Positions 7,047-13,525 of a stretch of 15,210 bases of DNA are shown here, piece by piece (the first letter of the stretch is position 1; each line of letters opens with the position of its first letter). The stretch is taken from NCBI GenBank assembly GCA_947473445.1, contig CANJEU010000013.1, positions 1-15,210 on the forward strand. Direction: 5' to 3'. This stretch comes from Fidelibacterota bacterium (GTDB lineage Bacteria; Pseudomonadota; Alphaproteobacteria; Rhodospirillales; Rhodospirillaceae). Below the pieces are notes generated by a model that saw only the letters and a program-made list of their open reading frames with translations, did not search any database and was not told the origin of the DNA. The position numbers and the translations under genes were made by a program.

Positions 7047-8402
7047 ATGACCATGCGAATTATTGTGCAGTGCAGCGCTGTGGCTCTCGGGCTCCTCGCG
7101 GGAAGTCAGGCTAACGCTGCCCCGGCCGACCCCCGCCACTATGAAACCGAACTGATGCCCCCCGGCTTTCAGGTGCTGGCATCGGAGCTTGAAGGTCCTG
7201 TCTTCGCCGACACGAGCGGGAAGACGCTCTACATTTGGCCGCTAAATAAGATCCGCAACGGCGATATCGGCGAAGCCAAGGGCAAGGCGCCGACCTGTTC
7301 TGACGAAGTTCAACGCGTGAACTCGGGCTTCATGAGCCCGTACCCGGCCGGATTTGACCTTCCTGAACTTGACAGGCGCCCATCCTGCACACAGGAGTGG
7401 CCGCCAGTGATCGCCGGCGCCAACGCCAAACCCGTCGGTAATTTCGCTATCGTCGAGGGCCCCGGCGGGCGTAAACAATGGACCTACGAGGGATACCCGC
7501 TTTACACGTCCGTGCGCGATAAGTTGCCCGGCGACGTGCTCGGCTCGGCCGGCCGCCAGACCGGTGGCGGCGACGGTGGGGTCTATCGCCGTCCCGTGAC
7601 GCCGAAAGCCAACGTGCCGCCGGCCTTTGAAGTGTTCACGGTGCAGGCTGGCCGTCTGGTTGGTGTCAGTAGCGGATATTCCATTTACACGTCCGATCGC
7701 GACGGCGTTCACAAGTCGAACTGCGACGCGCTCTGCGCGAAGACGTGGCGTCCCGTGGCTGCGGGGGAACTCGCCCAGGCGAAAGGGGATTGGACCGTCT
7801 TCCAACGCGCTCCGGGCCTCAAGCAGTGGGCCTACAAAGGCAAGCCCGTTTACACCTTCACCGGTGACGAGAAAGAGCGCAGCTACCAGGGCGGCGACGA
7901 GCCGGGCTGGCATAATGTATGGATGCAGCAGGCGCCGCCGGCGCCGGCGGGATTCTCTGTGCAGGACACTCACACCGGTCAGGTTCTTGCCTCGCCGAAC
8001 GGTAAGACCGTTTATTTTTACAGTTGCACCGACGATGCGCACGATCAGCTGCTGTGCGACCATCCTGGCGCGCCGCAGGCTTATCGCTTCGCGATCTGCG
8101 GCGGCGGGGATCCCGCCCGTTGTGTGAAAACCTTCCCCTACATTCCTGCCGAAGCGAATGCGAAGATCACCTCGCGCGCCTGGAGCATTATGTGGGTCGA
8201 TCCGCAAAGCGGCCGCGAAGCGAAAGCCGATCAATCAGGCGCGCTGCGGGTTTGGGCGTACCGCGATCGCCCCGTCTACAACTTTGCGGGCGATAAGCAG
8301 CCCGGTGATGTCGAAGGCGACGCCTGGGGTGAATTCAATGGACGCAAGAACGGCTTCAAAGCCTTCTGGCTCCGTGACGATTTCGACCGGAACGGTGAAT
8401 AA
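7047..8402 (+). CDS. Secreted protein with three PF03640-like repeats
   Basis: 451 residues with a signal peptide (IIVQCSAVALGLLAGSQANA, cut near residue 24). Three degenerate copies of the 'secreted repeat of unknown function' (COG4315/PF03640) follow, at about 38-182, 190-296 and 298-446. Each has a strand-turn like GKTLYIW (58-64), YSIYTSD (211-217) or GKTVYFY (319-325); then a Cys-aromatic element: SCTQEWPP (113-120), CDALCAKTWRP (226-236), CVKTFPYIP (359-367); then the hallmark QWTYEGYPLYT (144-154), QWAYKGKPVYTF (260-271), VWAYRDRPVYNF (402-413), with PGDVxG after copies 1 and 3. The family is thought to be exported or surface-associated, with no proven activity. Most known members carry one or two copies. 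The start at 7047 is chosen for the signal peptide; the frame is also open upstream, but that part is antisense to the VOC gene. First gene of a tight trio. Confidence 0.88.
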   Translation: MTMRIIVQCSAVALGLLAGSQANAAPADPRHYETELMPPGFQVLASELEGPVFADTSGKTLYIWPLNKIRNGDIGEAKGKAPTCSDEVQRVNSGFMSPYPAGFDLPELDRRPSCTQEWPPVIAGANAKPVGNFAIVEGPGGRKQWTYEGYPLYTSVRDKLPGDVLGSAGRQTGGGDGGVYRRPVTPKANVPPAFEVFTVQAGRLVGVSSGYSIYTSDRDGVHKSNCDALCAKTWRPVAAGELAQAKGDWTVFQRAPGLKQWAYKGKPVYTFTGDEKERSYQGGDEPGWHNVWMQQAPPAPAGFSVQDTHTGQVLASPNGKTVYFYSCTDDAHDQLLCDHPGAPQAYRFAICGGGDPARCVKTFPYIPAEANAKITSRAWSIMWVDPQSGREAKADQSGALRVWAYRDRPVYNFAGDKQPGDVEGDAWGEFNGRKNGFKAFWLRDDFDRNGE

Positions 8403-8403
8403 G

Positions 8404-9540
8404 ATGATCGGCTCTCAGATGAAGGCTTCCGGAATGAAGCGCGTAATGCTCGCAGCCGCTACTTTCGCAGCGTTGGGCGGAGGATCAGTCTTTGCCGCCG
8501 AGCCGGATGGAATCACGAACCGTACTATTAGCTACGTGCTGACCGACTATGACTTCGCGACCTATCAGACCCCGGACGGAAAGACCGAGTGCCCCGACGG
8601 CTATAACGACGGCCCGCGCGAGCGCTTCGAGCGCTACTTCCCCAAGGACGGGCCGAAGGGGCCGTTACTCGGCGCACAGATCGCGCGCGAAGGCGCCATC
8701 TGGGGGCCGACCATGGAAGACGAAGCTATTCCCTTCAAATACGCTCAGGGCAAAGTGGCCATCGGGCTCAATCTCGATGGCAAAGAGGGCCCCAATGATT
8801 TTGTGAGCCCTGAGGGCGAGAAGGGCGTCGATAATCAGCTCTATCGCGCGCTTGGCTGCGTGGTGAACCGCCGCGCGCCGGGTGGCTCGCTGACGGTGTT
8901 CGTCACCACATTCATGCAGCGCTACAACTTCAACCGCGTGTTGGTCGAGATCACTGACGTCGACAGCATCGTCGATGACGATGACGTGACGGTGACCACT
9001 TACCGCGGCCGCGACGCTCTTATGGTCGATGCCGCGGGCCACTTCCTTCCGGGCGGCTCTAATCGCGCCGACCACAAATGGGGCAAGAAGTTCATCAGCG
9101 CGTTCAAAGGCCGGATCAAGGACGGAGTCCTGACGACTGATCCGGTTGCGCATTGGTACATGCCCGCGAAGTATACCTTCCAGGATGTCACCACCCGCTA
9201 TTTCCGCGATGCGCGATTCCGTCTCAGCTTGACGCCCGATCGCGCGTCCGGCTTGCTCGCAGGTTATAGCGATGTCGAAACTTGGTATCGCCAGATTATC
9301 CGCTCGCTCTCGACCCATCACCTCAGCTACGGGGAAGAGTATGCTCCGCCGCTCTACCGTGCGCTCAACCGCTTGGCGGACGCCTATCCGGATGAGACGG
9401 GCCGCAACACGGCAATATCTTCGGCGCTCGAGATGAACTTCGTGCGCGTCTACGTGACGCACCCCGCCAAAGCCGTGGCGGCCAACGAAGATGCCGCGCC
9501 CGAGACGAACCGTGCGGCCCGCGCCGCGGATCGGCGCTGA
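8404..9540 (+). CDS. Secreted protein of unknown function
   Basis: Up to 378 residues; I do not recognise a named family. The signal peptide is KRVMLAAATFAALGGGSVFA, so ATG 8434 or 8419 would also work; 8404 is given because GGTGA lies 5 nt upstream and the gap to the previous stop is 1 nt, suggesting coupled translation. Numbered from 8404, the mature part begins near residue 32. Notable elements are YQTPDGKTECPDGYNDGPRE (54-73), an Asp/Gly-rich GLNLDGKEGPNDF (121-133) that resembles calcium-binding or thrombospondin-type loops, GVDNQLYRALGC (141-152), and an acidic run DVDSIVDDDD (185-194). Only two cysteines remain in the mature chain (63 and 152), a possible disulfide. Residues after about 355 are Ala-rich and disordered-looking. 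It is likely exported together with the repeat protein upstream. Confidence 0.8.
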   Translation: MIGSQMKASGMKRVMLAAATFAALGGGSVFAAEPDGITNRTISYVLTDYDFATYQTPDGKTECPDGYNDGPRERFERYFPKDGPKGPLLGAQIAREGAIWGPTMEDEAIPFKYAQGKVAIGLNLDGKEGPNDFVSPEGEKGVDNQLYRALGCVVNRRAPGGSLTVFVTTFMQRYNFNRVLVEITDVDSIVDDDDVTVTTYRGRDALMVDAAGHFLPGGSNRADHKWGKKFISAFKGRIKDGVLTTDPVAHWYMPAKYTFQDVTTRYFRDARFRLSLTPDRASGLLAGYSDVETWYRQIIRSLSTHHLSYGEEYAPPLYRALNRLADAYPDETGRNTAISSALEMNFVRVYVTHPAKAVAANEDAAPETNRAARAADRR

Positions 9541-9541
9541 C

Positions 9542-9949
9542 ATGGCAAGCCTTGCTGGCATCGACTCTCTGCGCGGGGCGGTGCGTGGCGTCGAAAGCGC
9601 CACGCGCGAGGCCGGCCTTGCGCTGGAACGGGATCTAGCCGCGAAGGAACTGGCAAAAAAGCAGCGCACGGCCCTCGACGAGCTTGAAGACAAGGTGATG
9701 GCGCAAAATGCGCTCGCGGCCGCCGCGTCGGGTTCTCCGCAAGAAGCCAAGGCGATGCTCTCGAAAATGCGCGCAAAGGCGATGCGCGCGGCGGCCGACG
9801 GCGCCGATACGACGACCCTTGAGTCCGTTGTTCGCGATATGGAACGTCTGGCTAAGATCGCCGAGCTAAATCACGAAAGGGAAAAGAAGGGCGGGCGAGA
9901 TGTGAGCGCCGTGGTCATTCCCTCGATCGTGGCCCTCGGGGAGGCTTAG
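9542..9949 (+). CDS. Small helical (coiled-coil-like) protein of unknown function
   Basis: 135 residues from ATG 9542, one nucleotide after the upstream stop; a longer in-frame start at 9491 would overlap the previous gene by 50 nt. No signal peptide or membrane segment. Residues about 8-117 are almost entirely Ala/Glu/Lys/Leu/Arg with heptad-like spacing (LERDLAAKELAKKQRTALDE, 28-47; VRDMERLAKIAELNHEREKK, 97-116), predicting long amphipathic helices; a short hydrophobic stretch, VSAVVIPSIVALGEA, closes the protein. Not recognised. Its tight spacing makes it the third gene of the 7047-9949 unit, although it lacks the export signal of its two partners. Confidence 0.65.
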   Translation: MASLAGIDSLRGAVRGVESATREAGLALERDLAAKELAKKQRTALDELEDKVMAQNALAAAASGSPQEAKAMLSKMRAKAMRAAADGADTTTLESVVRDMERLAKIAELNHEREKKGGRDVSAVVIPSIVALGEA

Positions 9950-10018
9950 GGAAATTCGGACCGCAAATTCGTCACTTTTTTCGTCCATCGATCTCCCAGG
10001 TGAGAATAGGAGCAGGTC

Positions 10019-10501
10019 GTGCGTCTCGTCGGTTTAACCCTCGTTGCCGTTTTGCTGAGCACTGCCGCCAATGCGGCCGCCGATGTCACTTTCACGAATT
10101 CAGAGACCTACGTCGATGCGACGTTCGAGTGGCCGAAGTCGTATAAGAACAAGCTTCAGGTCCAAGATGCGATCCGCAAAATGTTCTCCGATCTGGCCGG
10201 CAAGTACCTTGCACCAGGTCAGACGCTGAAAGTGAATATCACGCAGATCGACCTCGCCGGCCGGATCGAGCCCGCCATCTCGCTGGCGCGGGATATCCGC
10301 ATTATGCAGTCCGTCACCTGGCCCCGCCTGCGCTTTGCCTACGAAGTCAGCGAGAACGAGGCGCTCGTGGCCTCGGGCGATGCCGACCTTGCCGATCTCA
10401 ACTACCTGAATGGGTTCAACCGGTTTGGCAGCGACCGCCTGCGCTATGAGCGTCAGATGGTCGCGGACTGGTTTCGCAAGACTCTTGCGCGCAAAGCATA
10501 A
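10019..10501 (+). CDS. Exported DUF3016 domain protein
   Basis: 160 residues; signal peptide RLVGLTLVAVLLSTAANAA (cut near residue 20). The rest matches DUF3016 (PF11454): VTFTNSETYVDA (23-34), LAPGQTLKVNITQIDLAGRI (64-83), ARDIRIMQSVTWPRLRFAYE (90-109), ADLNYL (125-130) and the terminal RYERQMVADWFRKTL (142-156). The family is a single compact domain found in proteobacterial exported proteins; its role is unknown. The start is GTG at 10019 with GGAG at 10009-10012. It lies 69 nt after the previous gene, in the same direction, and 71 nt before the metallopeptidase, so co-transcription with either is possible but not shown. Confidence 0.9.
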   Translation: MRLVGLTLVAVLLSTAANAAADVTFTNSETYVDATFEWPKSYKNKLQVQDAIRKMFSDLAGKYLAPGQTLKVNITQIDLAGRIEPAISLARDIRIMQSVTWPRLRFAYEVSENEALVASGDADLADLNYLNGFNRFGSDRLRYERQMVADWFRKTLARKA

Positions 10502-10527
10502 GGCGACGGAACTCTACGCGCCGTCAC

Positions 10528-10547
10528 GACGTTCCGCTTCGAACGTC
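10528..10547 (+). other. Perfect 7-bp stem-loop between the DUF3016 and metallopeptidase genes
   Basis: GACGTTC, a 6-nt loop, then GAACGTC. It sits midway in the 71-nt gap. There is no T-run, so it is more likely an operator or a transcript-processing element than an intrinsic terminator. Confidence 0.35.
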
Positions 10548-10572
10548 AACGGTTAAGAGCGGAGAGCGAACC

Positions 10573-11412
10573 ATGCAATGGGAAGGCGGACGGCGCGGCG
10601 GCGGCCTCGAGGATCGCCGCGGACTTGGCGGCGCCAAGATCGCCGGGGGCGGTATAGGGACGCTCGCCATTGCGCTTATCGGCTATTTCTTGTTCGGGAT
10701 CCCGCCCGAGGTGACCACGCAGATGGTCAATCAGACGGCGCCGCAGGAACAGGGACGCCCCGGAACGCCCCAAGACCGGGAAGGCCAGTTCGTCGACGTC
10801 ATCAGCGCCAATGTCAACGATGTCTGGTCGGCGCGGGTCGATGGCTATAAAGCGCCGCGTGTTGTCGTCTACGAACAAGGCACCGGCACCGGCTGCGGCT
10901 ATGGTCAGGCGGCCATGGGGCCATTCTATTGTCCGGCTGACGCAACCATCTATCTCGACCTCGGCTTCTGGCGCGAGATGGAAACCCGCCTTGGCGCGTC
11001 GGGCAGCGAGTTTGCCCGGGCCTACGTCATCGCTCATGAATTTGGCCATCACGTGCAGCGCCTTACCGGCGCGACGCAGAAGGTTGAAGCCGCGCAGCGC
11101 CGCGCGGGCGGGCAGGCCGAAGCCAATCAGGCGTCTATCGCCCTTGAACTTCAAGCGGACTGTTATGCCGGTGTATGGGCCGCTAATGCGTCCGCGGCTT
11201 CCAACGGACAGGTCGCACTCGAACCGGGCGATCTCGAGGAAGGATTGAAGACTGCTCGTGCGATCGGCGATGATGCCTTGCAGCGTCGGTCACAAGGTCA
11301 TGTGGTGCCCGAGAATTTTACGCACGGAAGTTCCGAACAACGCATGCGCTGGCTCCGCCGCGGTTTCGAAACCCGCGATCCGGCGCAATGCGATACATTC
11401 GCCCGATTGTAG
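10573..11412 (+). CDS. ypfJ: Membrane-anchored neutral zinc metallopeptidase, YpfJ family
   Basis: 279 residues of the YpfJ/KPN_00228 family (PF04228). The N-terminus begins MQWEGGRRGGGLEDRRG, the family's signature cytosolic tail, followed by one membrane anchor (about 24-42, GGGIGTLAIALIGYFLFGI). The periplasmic part has the paired cysteines of the family (Cys108 in GCGYGQ, Cys120 in FYCPAD), YLDLGFW (127-133), the zinc-binding HEFGHH (155-160; His155 and His159 ligands, Glu156 catalytic) and ELQADCYAG (192-200), which supplies the likely third ligand. The C-terminal HGSSEQRMRWLRRGF (251-265) is also conserved. Predicted to be a periplasm-facing peptidase; substrates are not known. A GGAGAG Shine-Dalgarno at 10561-10566 supports ATG 10573. 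Its stop is 3 nt from the stop of the convergent kinase gene. Confidence 0.95.
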   Translation: MQWEGGRRGGGLEDRRGLGGAKIAGGGIGTLAIALIGYFLFGIPPEVTTQMVNQTAPQEQGRPGTPQDREGQFVDVISANVNDVWSARVDGYKAPRVVVYEQGTGTGCGYGQAAMGPFYCPADATIYLDLGFWREMETRLGASGSEFARAYVIAHEFGHHVQRLTGATQKVEAAQRRAGGQAEANQASIALELQADCYAGVWAANASAASNGQVALEPGDLEEGLKTARAIGDDALQRRSQGHVVPENFTHGSSEQRMRWLRRGFETRDPAQCDTFARL

Positions 11413-11415
11413 GAC

Positions 11416-13173
11416 TTAAGAGGCCCGCGCCGCGAGGCGAATGGCGGTCAGTTCCTGAATCTTTGCGTCGAGTTGATTCCAGTCGACGGGTTTAGCGACG
11501 ACGGCATCGGCCCCGGCATTGACGAACTTTCTAATATGATCGGGAATGACGTCCGCGGTCAGGGCGATCATCGGGGTCCGGCGCCGGCTATTTTCCATTT
11601 CCGCCTTTTGAATAGCCCTCATGACATCGGGGCCGTGCATCACCGGCATATGCATGTCGACGATGATGCAGTCATACGTCGCGGCAAGCGCGGATTCGAC
11701 GGCGGCGGCGCCATCCTCCACCAGCGTCATTTCGTACCCGCGCCGCGACAGCATGATCTCGGCAAGGGTGCGCATATTCTTATCGTCGTCGGCGATCAGC
11801 AGCCGGATCGGCGCTTTCGCCGCACGTAAAATAGGGGACGAGCGCTCCAAACTCCGTACGAGGGTGACCGGCGGCGCCACCGCCCGCTCGACCGGCACCG
11901 TGAAGGTAAAGGTTGAGCCGACACCGGGTTGCGAGCTGACACTGATCTGCCCGCCCATGGCCGAGGCCAGATGACGGCAAATCGAAAGCCCGAGGCCCGT
12001 GCCCCCTTGCATGCGAGCGGTGGACATGTCGGCCTGCATGAAGGGCTGGAAAATAAGTTCCATATCTTCCGGTGCAATACCCACGCCCGTGTCGGCGATC
12101 CGGAATACGAGATCAATGCCATCTTCGTCACGCAGAACCTGTTCAACCCGGACAAGCACCGTCCCGCGTGCCGTGAACTTGATGGCGTTGTCGATCAGAT
12201 TGGTCAGAACCTGACCGATACGCATGGCATCGCCTGTAACCTGATCGGACAGACGCGAGGGCAGTTCGGTGCGTAGGCTTATCCCCTTCTGCAGGGCCCG
12301 TGTCTCAAGAATCGCGCTGACGTTCTGGATCACGTTTGAAATCTTGAACGGCTCTTTCTCAATGGGCACTTGGCCGCTTTCGAATTTGGCCAGATCCAGC
12401 ACGTCATTGAGCACAGTCAGTAGTGTTCTTGCCGAGACTGTAAGATTGGCGATCAAATTCTGCTGCTGCATGGACAGCGGAGTGGTCTTCAGCACATCGG
12501 CCATGCCAAGAATGCCGGCCATCGGGGTACGCAATTCGTGGCTCATATTGGACAAGAAATCCGACCGCACCTTTGCCGCAAGATCCGCGCGCTCGCGTTC
12601 CGCATCGAGCGAGCGCAACACCGCCGACAGGCCGATGAACGGCGAAATGCCCGCGGCAACGAAAGCCCCGGCGAACGCGAGCCAGCTTAAGGGCGTCATA
12701 TCGTACTGCGCGGCGGCGAGGGGGATCGGGAGGATTTCGGTGATATGCCCTAGATATAGAGCTCCGATGGAAACCACGCACAGCCCAACCACGGCGAGCG
12801 CGATACGCCGTTCAAAGAAGCATCCGGCGACGACGATGGCGGAGATGTAGAACATGATCATGCCGTTGCCGCGCCCGCCCAAGATGATGCCGGCCGTACC
12901 GATGACATACGGGAAGAAGGTGGCCACGCCCGCGCGCAGCGTGAGCGAGAGATGCTTACGACCAAGGGTGGTGACCGCGATCATCAGGAGGAGGGCAACG
13001 TGCAGGCCCATGACCGGTCGAAAGCCCTGTTCGATTCCCCGCAGCAGGCTGAAAAGGACGGCCGGGATCGCAAGAGAAGTCAGCGTAATGAGAATCGCAT
13101 TGCAGGCCTCCGAACGGATTTCGTGCAATGATTTTGCGGCTTTTGCCAAGGAGGTGACCCTCTGTCCGCCCAC
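11416..13173 (-). CDS. Hybrid sensor histidine kinase/response regulator
   Basis: 585 residues from a GTG start. Five to six membrane helices at about 25-185 form an integral sensor with short loops, so the stimulus is probably sensed in or near the membrane. A short linker leads into HisKA with SNMSHELRTPMAGILGM (209-224; His212 is the phosphorylation site). The ATPase domain has NLIDNAIKFT (325-334, N box), ADTGVGI (360-366, G1) and GGTGLGLSI (390-398, G2). A receiver domain follows at about 455-580, with acidic pocket ADDD (461-464), phospho-acceptor Asp506 in IIVDMHMP, Thr539 in ALTAD and Lys561 in AKPV. No HPt or DNA-binding output is present, so phosphate must pass to an unlinked HPt or regulator. 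It is divergently oriented from the TonB-dependent receptor gene. A weak TTGAAT / TATAAA pair (minus strand, 13206-13232, 15-nt spacer) could be its promoter. Confidence 0.95.
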   Translation of the reverse strand: MGGQRVTSLAKAAKSLHEIRSEACNAILITLTSLAIPAVLFSLLRGIEQGFRPVMGLHVALLLMIAVTTLGRKHLSLTLRAGVATFFPYVIGTAGIILGGRGNGMIMFYISAIVVAGCFFERRIALAVVGLCVVSIGALYLGHITEILPIPLAAAQYDMTPLSWLAFAGAFVAAGISPFIGLSAVLRSLDAERERADLAAKVRSDFLSNMSHELRTPMAGILGMADVLKTTPLSMQQQNLIANLTVSARTLLTVLNDVLDLAKFESGQVPIEKEPFKISNVIQNVSAILETRALQKGISLRTELPSRLSDQVTGDAMRIGQVLTNLIDNAIKFTARGTVLVRVEQVLRDEDGIDLVFRIADTGVGIAPEDMELIFQPFMQADMSTARMQGGTGLGLSICRHLASAMGGQISVSSQPGVGSTFTFTVPVERAVAPPVTLVRSLERSSPILRAAKAPIRLLIADDDKNMRTLAEIMLSRRGYEMTLVEDGAAAVESALAATYDCIIVDMHMPVMHGPDVMRAIQKAEMENSRRRTPMIALTADVIPDHIRKFVNAGADAVVAKPVDWNQLDAKIQELTAIRLAARAS

Positions 13174-13362
13174 ACTGCGCTGATCCCAAGCGCCAACGCG
13201 TACAATTTATAAGTGTAGAAGCTGGGATTCAACGCAAGTTATGGTCTTTGTTGCTGGTCCACATATACGCCAGTTCTCTCGGGGTGCCAGCAGTCTTTAG
13301 ACCCCAGCGGTGCGGCGCGAGGTAACAGCTTCAAAAAGGCGGCGAGTTAATACCCGCGCGAT

Positions 13363-13391
13363 CTGACAGCCAAAGTATAAATTCCTATAGT
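13363..13391 (+). promoter_or_regulatory. Sigma-70-like promoter of the receptor gene
   Basis: CTGACA (13363-13368) and TATAGT (13386-13391) are separated by exactly 17 nt, each matching five of six consensus bases. The predicted transcription start is near 13398, giving a 5' leader of about 125 nt before the receptor ATG. Confidence 0.5.
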
Positions 13392-13401
13392 TTTTCTTAA
13401 A

Positions 13402-13417
13402 AGGAGATTTATCTCCT
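13402..13417. promoter_or_regulatory. 16-bp near-perfect palindrome at the predicted transcription start
   Basis: AGGAGAT-TT-ATCTCCT: 7-bp arms with a 2-nt centre, just downstream of the -10 box. As DNA it is placed where a dimeric repressor could block transcription of the receptor; as RNA it would form AGGAGA-UUUA-UCUCCU at the start of the leader. No specific regulator family is identifiable. Confidence 0.5.
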
Positions 13418-13425
13418 GCTGGGCT

Positions 13426-13462
13426 GAGCAAACCTCCGTTCCGATGGGGCGGGGGGTTGCTC
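13426..13462 (+). other. Stem-loop in the predicted 5' leader of the receptor mRNA
   Basis: GAGCAAACCTCC (13426-13437) pairs with GGGGGTTGCTC (13452-13462): eleven base pairs including one G-U, with a single bulged A (13432) and a 14-nt loop. GC-rich and stable-looking. It lies about 60 nt before the receptor start codon, so it does not cover the Shine-Dalgarno directly. It does not match cobalamin or other known riboswitch consensus elements I can recall. Confidence 0.4.
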
Positions 13463-13525
13463 CACGTCGTCCGGAGAGAAGAAAAGTCTCCCCTCGACTT
13501 ATCCACAATAACGAAGGTTTCCCCC

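Larger units (their letters stand above)
13174..13525. other. 352-nt non-coding region between divergent kinase and receptor genes
   Basis: No credible gene on either strand. It carries the signals listed separately: a plus-strand promoter, a palindrome and a stem-loop, all upstream of the receptor. It also has a local inverted repeat GGGGT...ACCCC (13281-13305) enclosing a small GTCT-TT-AGAC palindrome (13293-13302). The left third is AT-rich near 13201-13216 and is the likely kinase promoter region. No tRNA-like or known riboswitch consensus was seen. Confidence 0.6.

Noticed and set aside
7242..8234. 330-codon open frame on the minus strand
   Set aside because: Lies fully antisense to the secreted-repeat gene, whose three repeats and signal peptide are clear. 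The antisense translation is Arg/Ala/Gly/Val-rich with no domain, as expected from a GC-rich codon shadow.
8665..9750. 361-codon open frame on the minus strand
   Set aside because: Antisense to two coupled plus-strand genes, with a low-complexity Arg/Ala composition and no recognisable motif.
9950..10018. Intrinsic terminator with the T-run CTTTTTTCG near 9974
   Set aside because: A T-run is present, but the sequence before it has only a direct repeat (AAATTCG twice) and no stable stem.
13174..13525. Cobalamin riboswitch or Fur box upstream of the receptor
   Set aside because: I looked for the B12-box core and for GATAAT-type Fur repeats and found neither; the stem-loops present do not match those consensus patterns.
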